NCBI GenBank assembly: GCA_027475525.1
Contig: JAMWFC010000076.1
Location: 1 to 64,000 of the forward strand
Origin: Macrolepiota albuminosa
Lineage: Eukaryota; Basidiomycota; Agaricomycetes; Agaricales; Agaricaceae
Direction of reading: 5' to 3'
DNA length: 64,000 nucleotides
The first letter of the stretch is position 1. The number at the start of each line of letters is the position of its first letter. This document shows, in pieces, positions 1 to 9,460 of the stretch. Both the position numbers and the translations under genes were made by a program. The notes under the pieces are model-generated. The model worked only from the letters and a program-made list of their open reading frames with translations. It did not search any database and was not told the DNA's origin.

Positions 1-589
1 AAGCTTGAACCTATCACGAGTATGAAGATCAGATATGATATGTGTACACATTTTGAGAACGTCACCTTGGCTTGACGATTGTCCATCATCGTCCTCCAAT
101 TGCTGTCCCTCATGTTCTGCATGATGTTACATCAGTACAAGATCATTATATGCACACCATGTCTACCTGGAGCACATCATCCATCGTTTTCACCGCACCC
201 GGCTTCAAAATCTTATCTCCAGGCCTCTGAATCTGGCCGACTTGGGGATGGGTGCATATACCACGTAGCCTACGGATCGCGGAACGGAGGATAGTGCTGA
301 GTGCTGTCAACTTCCCAGCCTTCAACTACGGCGACACCTCTTGCATCCAGACCAAGTTCTAGGAGCGCACCCTCTAGAGCTTGGTCATATACCTGAAGTG
401 ACTAAGTGAGGTGCCCTTGGATACAGAGAAAGAAATGTACATGTTTTTCTACGGGGCCGAGGTTAATGCTGACGAGATATCGTGTCTGCTGTGGGATGGT
501 CAATTCTTTCTTGATGTTCGCTTTGAGGGTCCTGAGATAAGGTCAGTCGCGGTCGAAAGTGGGCACGGGTGTCCTGTAGAGGCAGGAAT
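1..589. other. Left edge, no supported gene
   Basis: Short open frames occur on the plus strand (around 79-294 and 411-869), but neither shows a recognisable domain, a convincing start context or a splice pattern joining it to the downstream gene. The region may hold the promoter or 5' exons of the gene that begins near 590. Nothing firmer can be supported. Confidence 0.4.
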
Positions 590-2523
590 ATGTCAGCGAG
601 CGTCAAGTGGGTCCTTACACACAAAATTTTGTATACACGTACTCATAGAATCAGATTGGCAGAACTCTACGAAACCTTACCACCAGATGCACAACGAAGT
701 CTGCTTGAAAAGCATTTGCTTCCTCTCCTCGACAGTCTCCCAGAAGAGCTATCTAACAACGGTGCGCTTAAATCTTATCTCTCCTTTGAATTATACTCAA
801 CCCCTAAAGTCTTGTCGAGTGCTGTGGAAGCTCGCTCGCGCTTCCGAGCGATGCCAAGACTCGATCTGAAGGGCAAGAAAAAGGAGGTCAACGGCCTTAT
901 GGATGCTCTTAGCCTAGATGCGAAACTCGCGATCACAAGGGACCGTTCAAACCGGGAGGAACTCTTAGCAGAAGTCGTTGACAGCCTGATTAGCTGGTTA
1001 AACGATATCTGGTCCGTAACATACGAATTTCATGGTCATTACCACCTGGCGCACGTATGTCTCTTGTTCACTGCGGACGTCGCATCTACACTCTCTGAGG
1101 TGCCGGGGCTAGGGTGAGTCGTAAGTGCAATGTTGTCGCGTGACATGTGCTTAGTTCTCATAGATGCAAGTGTTCGTTGATGAATATGCCGATAGACATC
1201 GGAATCAAAGCCCGTGATGGGACGGTAGTCAAGTCATTTGTGTTGCGCGGTCCCCATACCCTGAAAAACCCCATTTTGTGGATCTGGCGCGAGCTTTTTG
1301 TGTCCATGTTAGCCTACGGAACTTCTTCCGCCAAAAACAAGATTCCGGAGATGATTGAAGACATAGAGATGTTGATGGGCTGGGAAGCGTTGGAGCGTCT
1401 ACTCCACGGAGGAAGATCATGTGCGTCCGCCCCGTTCGCGGCTATCCCGACGAGATTGTGTTGCTGAATTCCTCGAGTAGTTCTCAGCAAATCCGAAGGG
1501 TTTGAATATGATTACGCCTGGGACGATGATTTTTTTGAGGACTACCTTCCCGATGATGACGTCTTTGACTGCTCTTTTGAAGAAGACGACGACGAGCACG
1601 AGGACTTTGTTGATGAAGAATCCGCCCACTTTTCAAACAGGCCGTGTCTCGTCCACGCCGCGCACTGGCCTAAGCCAATGGACCAACATCGAATACGCCT
1701 TCGAGAGCTCGTCGAAGACCGTCTTCACACCCTCTTCCGCGCCATGCCCTCTCTGGAGATGTTCAAAGTCATCCGCGGCCTCAGAGCAAATCCCACCAAG
1801 GCCGACGAGATTCTCCTACAAGAAACAAACGACAATGCGACAAAGTCGTCCGACACCCTCGCCGGTGCGCTCGCGATATACAGCTTGAAGACCAACGCAC
1901 TAAGGATATCCGCTCTTCTCGATACACACTCGCATCTCTTACGCCCCCGCGACACTGAGGTACTCCAAAAGGCCGTGCGTGTCCTCGTAGCAGCGGGGTA
2001 CTCCTCTCGTGCGCTCCAAATCCTCGAACAAGAGCTTCTCGAAACGATCCGCGCCATCCACGCAGCGCTCATCGGCGTCTTTGGGCTCGTCGACCACGAA
2101 GAGCACAAAAGCGACGTCGAACAGATACTTAAGCTCCGCGTGGGGTCGTCAGAGCGCAAAGACCGTATTGAGCGCTGGGCGGATTCTATACTCACCCATA
2201 CCCATGCGATGCCGATGAATCCCATGGCGTTTGCGGCGATCATGATGGGGTTCCCTATGGACGGCGCGGTCGAGGAGCCAGGAGGGCACGAGGACCCTGC
2301 GGGGTTCTTGGATGATGTGGATGAGGATGATACGGATTGGGATGAGTTGAAGGAGGAGTTTAGGCCCCCGCTTAAGCAGAGGTTCGAGGGATGGTATGAG
2401 CTCACGGCGAAGTGGAAGGATGCGACATTTAAAACGCTTTTGGGGAATGTGTATACGAGGGCAGTGCAGATTATGCCGTATCTGAGAGGGGCGGATATTG
2501 CTGAGCATATGGTCGTGAGGTGA
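590..2523 (+). CDS. Unknown acidic protein, spliced, probably C-terminally truncated
   Basis: I do not recognise the family. I chose the ATG at 590; the frame before it opens only with GTG. Exon 1 runs to 1113. An intron 1114-1163 (GTGAGT...TAG, 50 nt) and an intron 1421-1480 (GTGCGT...TAG, 60 nt, with an in-frame stop and a CTGAAT branch-like site) join three exons in one frame. A further short intron may lie near 610-650. The middle holds a very acidic stretch (1501-1625, rich in Asp and Glu), followed by a mostly helical region without transmembrane segments. The last exon ends at a GTGAGT donor (2520) that doubles as a TGA stop. Splicing to the acceptor at 2599 adds only a short low-quality tail and runs into an opposite-strand gene fragment, so the true C-terminus is probably missing. 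Confidence 0.6.
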
Positions 2524-2533
2524 GTTTCCTAGG

Positions 2534-2911
2534 TTATGGGATCCCTTCTAGAGTCGGTATGCTGATCCTGATGACTACTGTCTTGCCTTCGCGACTTAGC
2601 AACCATCCGACACTGCGACGTTGGAAGGGAAGAAGAATCGGTTGGAGTTTCACTGGTTGCATCGCTTTTTGTATACGCGGAGTCGCTAATTGAGGTGCAG
2701 GACGGAGAATAGAGTAAAAGAAAGGTATACTAGTCACTCCTTCATATGACTCTGGTGGTTGGACATCTGAAGGGTATAGATAGGTGAGTAGGCGCCGTTG
2801 AGCCTCTTCAATCTCAACGAGTTTCCCCTTGCTAGGCAAAGCCTCAAAAATTGTCGGAACTTTGAGAGAAGGACTTCGGTAGGCGTAGGTCCGTGCTCGT
2901 TGCGTCGACAC
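2534..2911 (-). pseudogene. SNF2-family helicase N-terminal fragment (SHPRH-like)
   Basis: The minus-strand frame reads a helical segment followed by LLPFQRRSVGWLLSREGK. That is the motif at the start of SNF2 ATPase domains, where a polypeptide 'Q-motif' region binds the adenine of ATP, and it most resembles SHPRH/IRC20-type proteins. No Walker A, DEAH box or C-terminal helicase motif follows. Just after the GK the frame meets a GT (about 2577) and then the 3' end of the convergent plus-strand gene. The ORF opens with GTG, so the real start lies in an upstream exon, possibly between 2930 and 3060. I infer a gene remnant left by deletion, not a functional enzyme. It is distinct from the full SNF2/RING gene at 27.7-32.9 kb. 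Confidence 0.55.
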
Positions 2912-3039
2912 GGACGAAATATGGATCTAGAATGAGTATGTGATTGCTGATAGTTGGGTGTAGCAGGTGTGGCAGCGCGCGAGAACACACATGACACCTG
3001 TTTGCTGGCACTTGCACATCTTTCATTCTTGCATGTACC

Positions 3040-3180
3040 ATGTTCTTACCAATTACCACCTTGCTTAGGCCCTTTTTGAGGAAGACTTTGCCAGATTTAG
3101 AGCAAGGAGAGACAGAGGAAGTGAGGCATGCAATCTACTTGCATTGGAAGGAAAGATTCAGCCAACTGCTGGGTTTGGTG
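3040..3180 (+). CDS. Possible exon of an unrecognised gene
   Basis: A short plus-strand frame encodes a charged, amphipathic peptide (PDLEQGETEEVRHAIYL...) with codon use like that of host exons, and it ends near a GTGAGC donor at about 3179. It may be the first exon of a gene whose later exons lie in 3.3-3.6 kb. No family is recognised and the exon joins are not resolved. Confidence 0.25.
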
Positions 3181-3305
3181 AGCAATCTACCTCATAACCT
3201 ATCTCTCTTTTTGAACTTCCACCAGTCTGTAGCCACAATAGGGTTGGTACTATTGCTACCACCCTTTCACAAGTTTCAATTATCCACAGATTTTATCTTG
3301 GGGCA

Positions 3306-3584
3306 ATGGCAATTCCTCAAGGGACCATTGCACAGTTTTTGCTACTCTTCTCCTTTTCCTGTGCGGTTTGTGTACTTATCTCGACCCTCCACCTGTCTGG
3401 GATGAAGTATCCGCAATTTTCCGTGAGTTTTCCGCCTGCTATTTTGATCATTAATGTTAGTTCTGAAAATCAAGGAATACTATGGAAGCCCATTCGGAGT
3501 GACTATATTTATTCCGACGATTTTGACTTATGTAGCCTATGGTGCTTTTTTCTTTGCCATCCTTATCAATACCCTCTTTGGATA
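3306..3584 (+). CDS. Possible small membrane protein
   Basis: The frame from the ATG at 3306 begins with a hydrophobic stretch of about 20 residues (AQFLLLFSFSCAVCVLIS), like a signal anchor. A second hydrophobic segment (ILTYVAYGAFFFAILINTLF) ends at a TAA near 3584 in another frame. A plausible intron (GTGAGT at about 3422 to ...GTTAG at about 3460) connects the region before the second segment, but the frame change between the first segment and that exon is not resolved. It could be a two-pass membrane protein. Function unknown. Confidence 0.28.
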
Positions 3585-3704
3585 ATCCCCCTTGCCCCTG
3601 TTCCTCGTTATTGGCGTTTCGGTGGCTGACCCATGTATTAGCGAGACTGTCTACGTTCACAACCTATCAATTAAGTCCTTGTATCCCCATTCTTCTGGTA
3701 TTGA

Positions 3705-6125
3705 AGTTTTTTCTCTTTTGCTCACGCTTCCCTCGACTTCCCCCCCGCCACTGACCTCCGCCCCGATCCACCCCAATCTGATGCCCCCGCCCACGACTCA
3801 GATGCAATCCAGAAGCTTGCAATGATGGCCATGTCCCTCCATGGCTGTCGTGTCTCCTACTTTCTTGCAAACGACGCCCGCAGCTGGAACTTCCACATCA
3901 CTGGCGCATACCAGCAGGTCATGGCCACCCGCGGCATGATCCTCAAGGAGTGTCCCATCCAAGTTTGCTCTTTCTCTCTCATTTCTCCACCCATTTCTCA
4001 CTCACCACTCCACAGCACCGCGCAGCCATCAAGGTCGCTCGTTCAGAGATCCTCGACTCTCCTTCTTCGAAGCCTGCACTCAAGCTTGAGGTCAGACGTC
4101 GTCTCGACGAGATTGCTTCGCAGACTCTTGCACACATCGCCGTCGTGAACAGCCCTCTTTCTCTTTCAAACCGAACTCCTCCAGATGGCATCAGTAGCAG
4201 TGCTGGCTGGTCGGGCCTCGAGACCGAGCGGGTCTGTGAACTTGTCGTGACTGGCCATGAAGACTCGGTAGAGCTGGCTCGCGTGCGTCTGCTGGTCATG
4301 CTCGATGAACTGGTCTGTTGTGCCGTGCATTTTCCTTCCCGCTGTCTCATTTTTTTTTCCAGAGTGGCCTTCACTCAGAGGTCTGCGAGATCGACCACAA
4401 GTTGCATGCCATCATCGCTGGAAGGAAGCGCAGTGTCTTGCAGACGATCCAGGAAGAGACAGCAACCAATATATACCTCCCTTCACCTCTACAAGGTCTC
4501 ATGGGCCCCGAACTTGCCACTTCAGTGGGCAATTTCCGAAATGCGAATGTAATCTGGATCACGGGCGAATTCTTCGGTGTTCAGAGGGCGAGAGATATGT
4601 TGTACCAGGTATCTGTCAACAAAGTACGTGTCTTGTTTTATACTCGCTGCCCTGCTCACTGTGCCACCAGAGCAAGTCTGTTATTTCACGAGACACTGCG
4701 ATTCTCCCTCGAACGCTAGACTGGATGGTCACCGACAGGGCCGACGACCTAAGGTCTATCATGTCCGACAATGCTACTTTCATTCACTTTCCGTCTCTCG
4801 GCAGTTCGACGAGTCTCATCACTGTCTACGGCGATCATAGAGTTAACATCCAGCGTACTATCCGATCTATCATGCAGCTTGTGAGTCAATCCTGTCATTC
4901 GAATTGTCTCAATCAGCTGACTTCCATGGCGAGGCGTGTCAATACTACGTTGGATCTTTCTGGCTTCTCCCCATGCAATTCAACGCTCTTTTGCCACCTG
5001 CTACCCTAAACCCGTCTGCAGTCACGACCCTTCTGAAGCAGATTTCCATGGCCACAGGTGCTGAAGTAGTATTTAAAAGCATGTGCTTCGAGGTGCACGG
5101 TCTTGAGCATGAAGTCCGAGCTGCTGTCAGTATGATAATGGAGCTGGACATCATCAAGGTGCTTAATATTCTTTTGGCCATTTAAACTTTCTCACTTTGT
5201 TGGAGATTTCATTCAAGTTCCGTTGCCAGAGGAGTAACAGTGATTTCCTCATTACGGCTCGAGATATGCTAGAGCAATTCCTACTCAACCACAATATACA
5301 TGTCTATCCTTCACCTACCGCACATATCCACAAACGAGGCGACTCCTTTGCAGATTCGTTCCCCCATTTCGACAGCAAAGTACTCCCCACTGCCAAAGCC
5401 AGGGGTCACGGTATGCTGTACCCTTCTTCAAGTCGTACCCTCGTCTCATCTAATCTCACTTTATTATAGAATCCGTCGACATGGGTCGTCCGGATCTCGG
5501 TTCAGATCGCAGGCTGAGACTTGCCAACTCCTCTCCTGACGTTAAGGCCCTCTTTAATTCACCCGCTTATATCTACAACTTGGAAGATCACACTGATCCG
5601 GAACCTTTCTTACCACCCGCTCCTGGGCCTTCGGGGCCCGCGGTCGAGTACTGGACTCCTTTACAACCAATTGTACGTTACTAGAGTTCGTCAGTTCATA
5701 TTAAATTCTAAAAAGCGGCTTTTCAGGGTTCTGGTATCCCTCATCGTACCCGGCACTCGACCGAAGATGCAATAAAGCGGGGATCGGATTCTTTACTGGA
5801 GTCCAAGCTTAAGGAGCAAATAACAAAACCGCGGTCCTTGCAAAATCGCGCTCAGTCCCTTGATCTGACATTTTCCCTCTCACGGATTACCGAATCTACG
5901 TCGAAATTACCCCCAGATTCGCCAACCACGTCGACTGGCGATACAGGAGGAAACTCGAGCCCTAGCTCTGCTGCTGCACCCTCTTTCCCGAGTGTATATG
6001 CTCCGCCTCCAGCAGGCCGGCCGGCAGCTATTGGGACGTCAGCGGTCGCTCATAGATCTGACCGTACTCTTGATGAGGATCCTAGTGACGAGGTTTCACG
6101 TGTCATATCTAATCTGGGCCTTTAA
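3705..6125 (+). CDS. Multi-KH-domain RNA-binding protein, probable internal deletion
   Basis: Eight exons splice cleanly: about 3705-3962, 4016-4312, 4363-4623, 4671-4880, 4934-5158, 5206-5410, 5470-5672 and 5727-6125. Introns are 46-59 nt. The exon at 4363 encodes a KH-type segment (IIAGRKRSVLQTIQEET, with the GRKR loop in the GxxG position). The protein resembles fungal multi-KH proteins of the Bicaudal-C/vigilin kind, which bind RNA in the cytoplasm. The C-terminal part is Ser/Pro-rich and looks complete to the TAA. From what I know of the family, the segment ending MELDIIK is normally followed by several more KH modules. Here a 47-nt intron-like spacer (5159-5205) leads straight to the C-terminal region (FKFRCQRSNSDF), so I infer a core deletion that keeps frame. 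The N-terminal start is not resolved. Confidence 0.7.
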
Positions 6126-6249
6126 ACTTTACTCGACTTGAATTAATGTCCTTGGCTTCTCCATCGGGTCCGTCATTGTATAAAGAGTATGGACGTGTAA
6201 TACAAACGGACTCCAAAGTGTTTTTTTTTCTTGCTCACGTCTACTACTC

Positions 6250-6534
6250 CTACCCTCCTGTTTTAGCAACTGTTGCAGTGAAAGCGATATCTTGCTTGGG
6301 AATATCTTCTGACAGTGCGATTAGACTGTCGAGAGTTCCTGTCTAATGCGGATCCATTAAGACTGTAACCATCAGGAATTCCTTCCAACAGACCTTGAAC
6401 GATGGGATCTCAACCTGAGCAAGCCCGGTAAACTTTGATTGCTGTGAGAGCTTCGAATGCAGTTCTTGGGACAGGCCTTCAGCTTCGCCATCGTTGGGAA
6501 CAGCAATGAGCCAAGTGCTCTGATCCGAAGGCAT
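6250..6534 (-). pseudogene. VMA5: V-ATPase subunit C, N-terminal fragment
   Basis: Exon 1 (6534-6394) begins with ATG and reads MPSDQSTWLIAVPNDG, the usual start of fungal V-ATPase subunit C, which links the V1 and V0 sectors and controls their reversible assembly at the vacuole. An intron (6393-6343, GTCTGT...TAG) joins exon 2 (6342 to about 6256), which encodes TGTLDSLIALSEDIPK and ATVAKT, matching the family order. After that a stop follows and the 3' end of the KH gene lies 125 bp away. The full protein is about 390 residues, so most of it is absent. Because V-ATPase is important for growth, an intact copy probably exists elsewhere. Confidence 0.75.
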
Positions 6535-6576
6535 CGTTGCACAGAGCAGAAGGTGTGTTTACAGCTATTTTATACT

Positions 6577-7292
6577 ATGTCCCTTATGCAGACACTCTCA
6601 CCGATATTCCGCCAACCATTCAGGTCTCTTCCTTCAGTGCTTTTCTGTCGTTCAATATCCTCTGGGACTGCCCCATTCGTACTTACACCCCAGCTAGCAC
6701 ACTCTTTTGTCAATGAGAACAAGAAAGTTTCCTTTCTAGACGCGTCTTGGTTCATGCCTGACTCTCCGCGTCGACCGCGTCAGGAATTTATGGCAAAGAG
6801 AATTCCAGGAGCACAGTTTCTAGACTTGGATGAGGTGTCAAGTCCTCATGAACTGGGTTTGAAGCATATGATGCCTAGAGAGCGTGCTTTCGCTGATGCA
6901 TGTGGTATGGCCCTCATTACATTTATCACGATCTACCCGTCTTTGGTGTTTATTGAAACTATTTTGAATAGAACAATTCGGAATTGAGAGGGAAACACAC
7001 GTTATAATGTGTGCATTATCCATGATGGACAACAAGTCTCTAACATACCTTGGTCAGATATGACACATACGGCGTATTCTCCGCACCCCGAGCTCTCTTC
7101 ATGTTTCGAACATTTGGCCACCAGAGATCCAGTATCATTGATGGAGGCCTTCCTGCATGGCTCGCGGGAGGTTTTCCGATAGAGAGTGGTGCACAGTCAC
7201 CGATAGCTGTCACAAATTACCCGACACCAACGCTGAGTCAATTGCCACCTAGCAGGAGCATCTCAATCTCCTCTGTCTTAGCAAACATGTGA
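6577..7292 (+). pseudogene. TUM1: Rhodanese-type sulfurtransferase, C-terminal domain missing
   Basis: The ATG at 6577 gives a Ser/Arg-rich, mitochondrial-type N-terminus. Exons 6577-6904, 6972-7008 and 7058 onward read the first (non-catalytic) rhodanese domain: VSFLDASWFMP, then IPGAQFLDLDEV, THVII, YDTYGVFSAPRALFMFRTFGH and DGGLPAWLAGGFP. This is the pattern of thiosulfate/3-mercaptopyruvate sulfurtransferases (TUM1/MPST), which pass sulfur for tRNA thiolation. The second domain with the catalytic CGSG-type cysteine loop is absent. The frame runs out at 7292 in unrelated sequence before a MITE. I call it a 3'-truncated gene. The loss faces the equally truncated convergent RdRP. Confidence 0.72.
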
Positions 7293-7529
7293 AATCACCG
7301 TGAACAGGGAAGATACAGAGGATAGTGGGTGAATCGTGATGGGCGTGATGAAGGTTCTGGTATTGGGAGACAAGCGCCTTCTTTTGTCATTACTATTGCA
7401 TTTAATGTACAATATATTGTTGCCTATCGCTACATTAGCTGCACGCGAGTATACCAGACCGATGAGGAAGAAGATCAGCGTGCGCTCGTCGTGTGATCAG
7501 CGCCACGCTCATCGACGCGACAGTGTTTC
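7293..7529. other. Short intergenic spacer, nothing recognised
   Basis: Between the broken sulfurtransferase and the MITE there is no frame with recognisable similarity. I looked for a rhodanese active-site loop on the plus strand and for RdRP continuation on the minus strand and saw neither. Confidence 0.4.
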
Positions 7530-7936
7530 TAATTGATCTTTCTTGAGAAACATTTAAAGAATTTCTAATCGGTCTTTTTTTAGAAATACATCATGTTTTT
7601 ACAATTTATTTTTCTAAAACAACACAAAGAAAGTTTATTGAAAAACATTTGATAAAAAAATTACAAAGATAACTTTAGAAAAACCAAAAGATACATGTGC
7701 CATATTTTTCAAGAAACAGTCTAGAAACACAATTTGTGTTCCCCACGTATTTCTTGAGAAATAGAGAAAGAAAATTTTTAAAAATAGCTCAAGAAACACA
7801 CAAAAAACACAATAAGTGTTTTTTTTACTATTTCTCAATTTATACTTTTAGTTTTTCCGGAGAAACACTTGTTGGAAGTCACATGACCTGTTTCTAACGG
7901 ATGTTTCTCCAGAAATCTCCGCCATGCCCCGAAGTG
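7530..7936 (-). mobile_element. MITE with CACTTC terminus, inserted in the RdRP gene
   Basis: Read on the minus strand, the element starts at 7936 with CACTTCGGGGCATGG followed by GAGATTTCTGGAGAAACAT and AGAAACAGGTCA. These are the terminal motifs of the complete 206-bp MITE at 34,179-34,384. The interior is AT-rich with many GTTTCT/AGAAAC units in both orientations. The left end (about 7530) keeps AGAAAC motifs but not a clean CACTTC terminus, so it is truncated or rearranged. The base triplet before the right terminus is TGT (minus strand), the same as the target duplication of the complete copy. Confidence 0.65.
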
Positions 7937-9460
7937 ACATCCATCAGTCATATCAGAACCCTCAGCGGAGACTGTTATCGGCTTTAAAAAGAAAAGAAAG
8001 GAAAACCCACGTGAATTCAAAACTTGCCTATGTCATCTTGGCAAGTGATGTTCTGGTCCTCGATAAGTGGTCCAGGCACCGAATTAGACAAACCAAGGGC
8101 AGTTCGAGCAGCCCACTTTGACATAGACTGCATTCCGGGTTAGCCGGACCTTAGAAGGAATTGAATGGCATACCTGATTTTGGTTCTCAATGTAATCCAA
8201 AGGATTATGATAGTTCAGGAAGTCTAAAAGTGACATTCCTGCAGAGCAATTTGGTATAATCTCGCCGTTGATCATCTTTTCGTTGGTTTTGAAAAGAAAC
8301 ACACTTCCTTCTTTTGCGTAAAATGCTCGAAACACGGACCCCCACAATACAAACGCCTTACGAAAGAAGTTGCCAAGGTTATTCTTGGTCGAGTGAAGAA
8401 TCTGTCTGTCGGCAACCTTTATGCGTAAGATGCTCGTGCTCCCAAATCGCCTAGAAAAACGGCATGAAGGGCCCAGCATGCAACGATCTAGCTTGATTTT
8501 GTAGGATTTGTTATCACTCCTGTCTAACCTGCCCCGGAAGTCAATTTTGCCACCGTACCAGCCGGGCATTATCTCGCTATGACCCAGCCCAGCGTATGGA
8601 TCTCGCGCCAAAGCCTGTTCTTCGTTATCGAGCTCCTCCCACGGTGACTAAACAAAGAAGAATCAGGATTATTAAAGCCTGAGTGTCAAATTAGTAAAAG
8701 GTTGTCACTGTCGCAGCAGCCTCTTGAATGAAGGCAGAGTCCTGAGCAGCCTCAGATACTGAATCCGGAAAGAAAGCCCGTACGGTTTTCGAAGCAGATT
8801 CAACGTTGTTTCCCTGGAGTGACAACAGATGGCCAACCGTTATTTCTTCATAAGAGATCTTGCTGAGAGTGATTAACCGTGCCAATTCATAAAGAACTCC
8901 AGAAGAGATGTTGGTCTGCTTTTGGACGAGCTCTGAGTATGCCTGGAATATCCTATCTATCAGCAGAGCATACCAAATGGCACGAAATATGTCCGCACAA
9001 TAATGTAGGGTTGAGTAGGAGAATTTGAATTGATATCCTCTTTATTCTGTCTTTTGGATGCTAAAAGAGAACGAGACGAATCCAAATAATCGTCAAGTTT
9101 ACGCTTTCGTATGCTTTCGAGTGAAGGAGTACTCGACGTCGGTGGTTGCGATGCATTTTGAATGGAGGACTCTGTTGAGGTAAGGGATTCAATTCAGGAT
9201 AGAAAAAGTATATAGAACTCACCAGGTTCCGTCGACTCCGTTTCCGTACCCAACAAAATGAGTGTACTTATATCTTCGCCGAATTTCGTTTGCTGCAGTG
9301 AAGTCATGGGCATACCGGATCAAGGGCTTGAGTTTCAAATACCATCTGCGAGGGCGTCTTGGTTCAGATGTGAATTTGTGGAAGTTTTCAAGGACGTAAA
9401 ACGACCACGCACACCATCACAGTCGACAGCATCGCGTCACGAGCCCGGCCTTTGAGAAAA
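7937..9460 (-). pseudogene. RNA-dependent RNA polymerase (QDE-1-like), catalytic half missing
   Basis: The minus-strand exons read motifs of eukaryotic cell-encoded RdRPs, which make double-stranded RNA for RNA silencing. In order: ESTEP and a Ser-rich linker near 9.2 kb; YIIVRTYFVPFG; AYSELVQKQTNISSGVLYEL; RFGSTSILRIKVADRQI; VFRAFYAKEGSVFLFKTNE (8.4-8.3 kb); SMSKWAARTALGLSNSVPG (8127-8028); and, after a GC-AG intron (8027-7972, donor GCAAGT), AEGSDMTDGC (7971-7937). Exactly after the TGT codon of DGC the CACTTC terminus of a MITE begins. The double-psi beta-barrel catalytic domain with its DxDGD motif should follow but is not seen to the left. The N-terminal exon and start are also not resolved. 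As it stands the gene cannot encode an active polymerase. Confidence 0.72.

Noticed and set aside
2600..2692. Additional terminal exon of the gene at 590-2523 after the 2,599 acceptor
   Set aside because: The resulting tail is basic and of low quality, and the same bases encode a recognisable SNF2 motif on the other strand.
7530..7936. Repeated AGAAAC/GTTTCT units as a CRISPR-like array
   Set aside because: Units are short, unevenly spaced and inverted relative to each other, and the genome is eukaryotic. It is the interior of a MITE.
9258..9455. Plus-strand frame of 65 codons
   Set aside because: It is antisense to RdRP exons that splice in frame on the minus strand.
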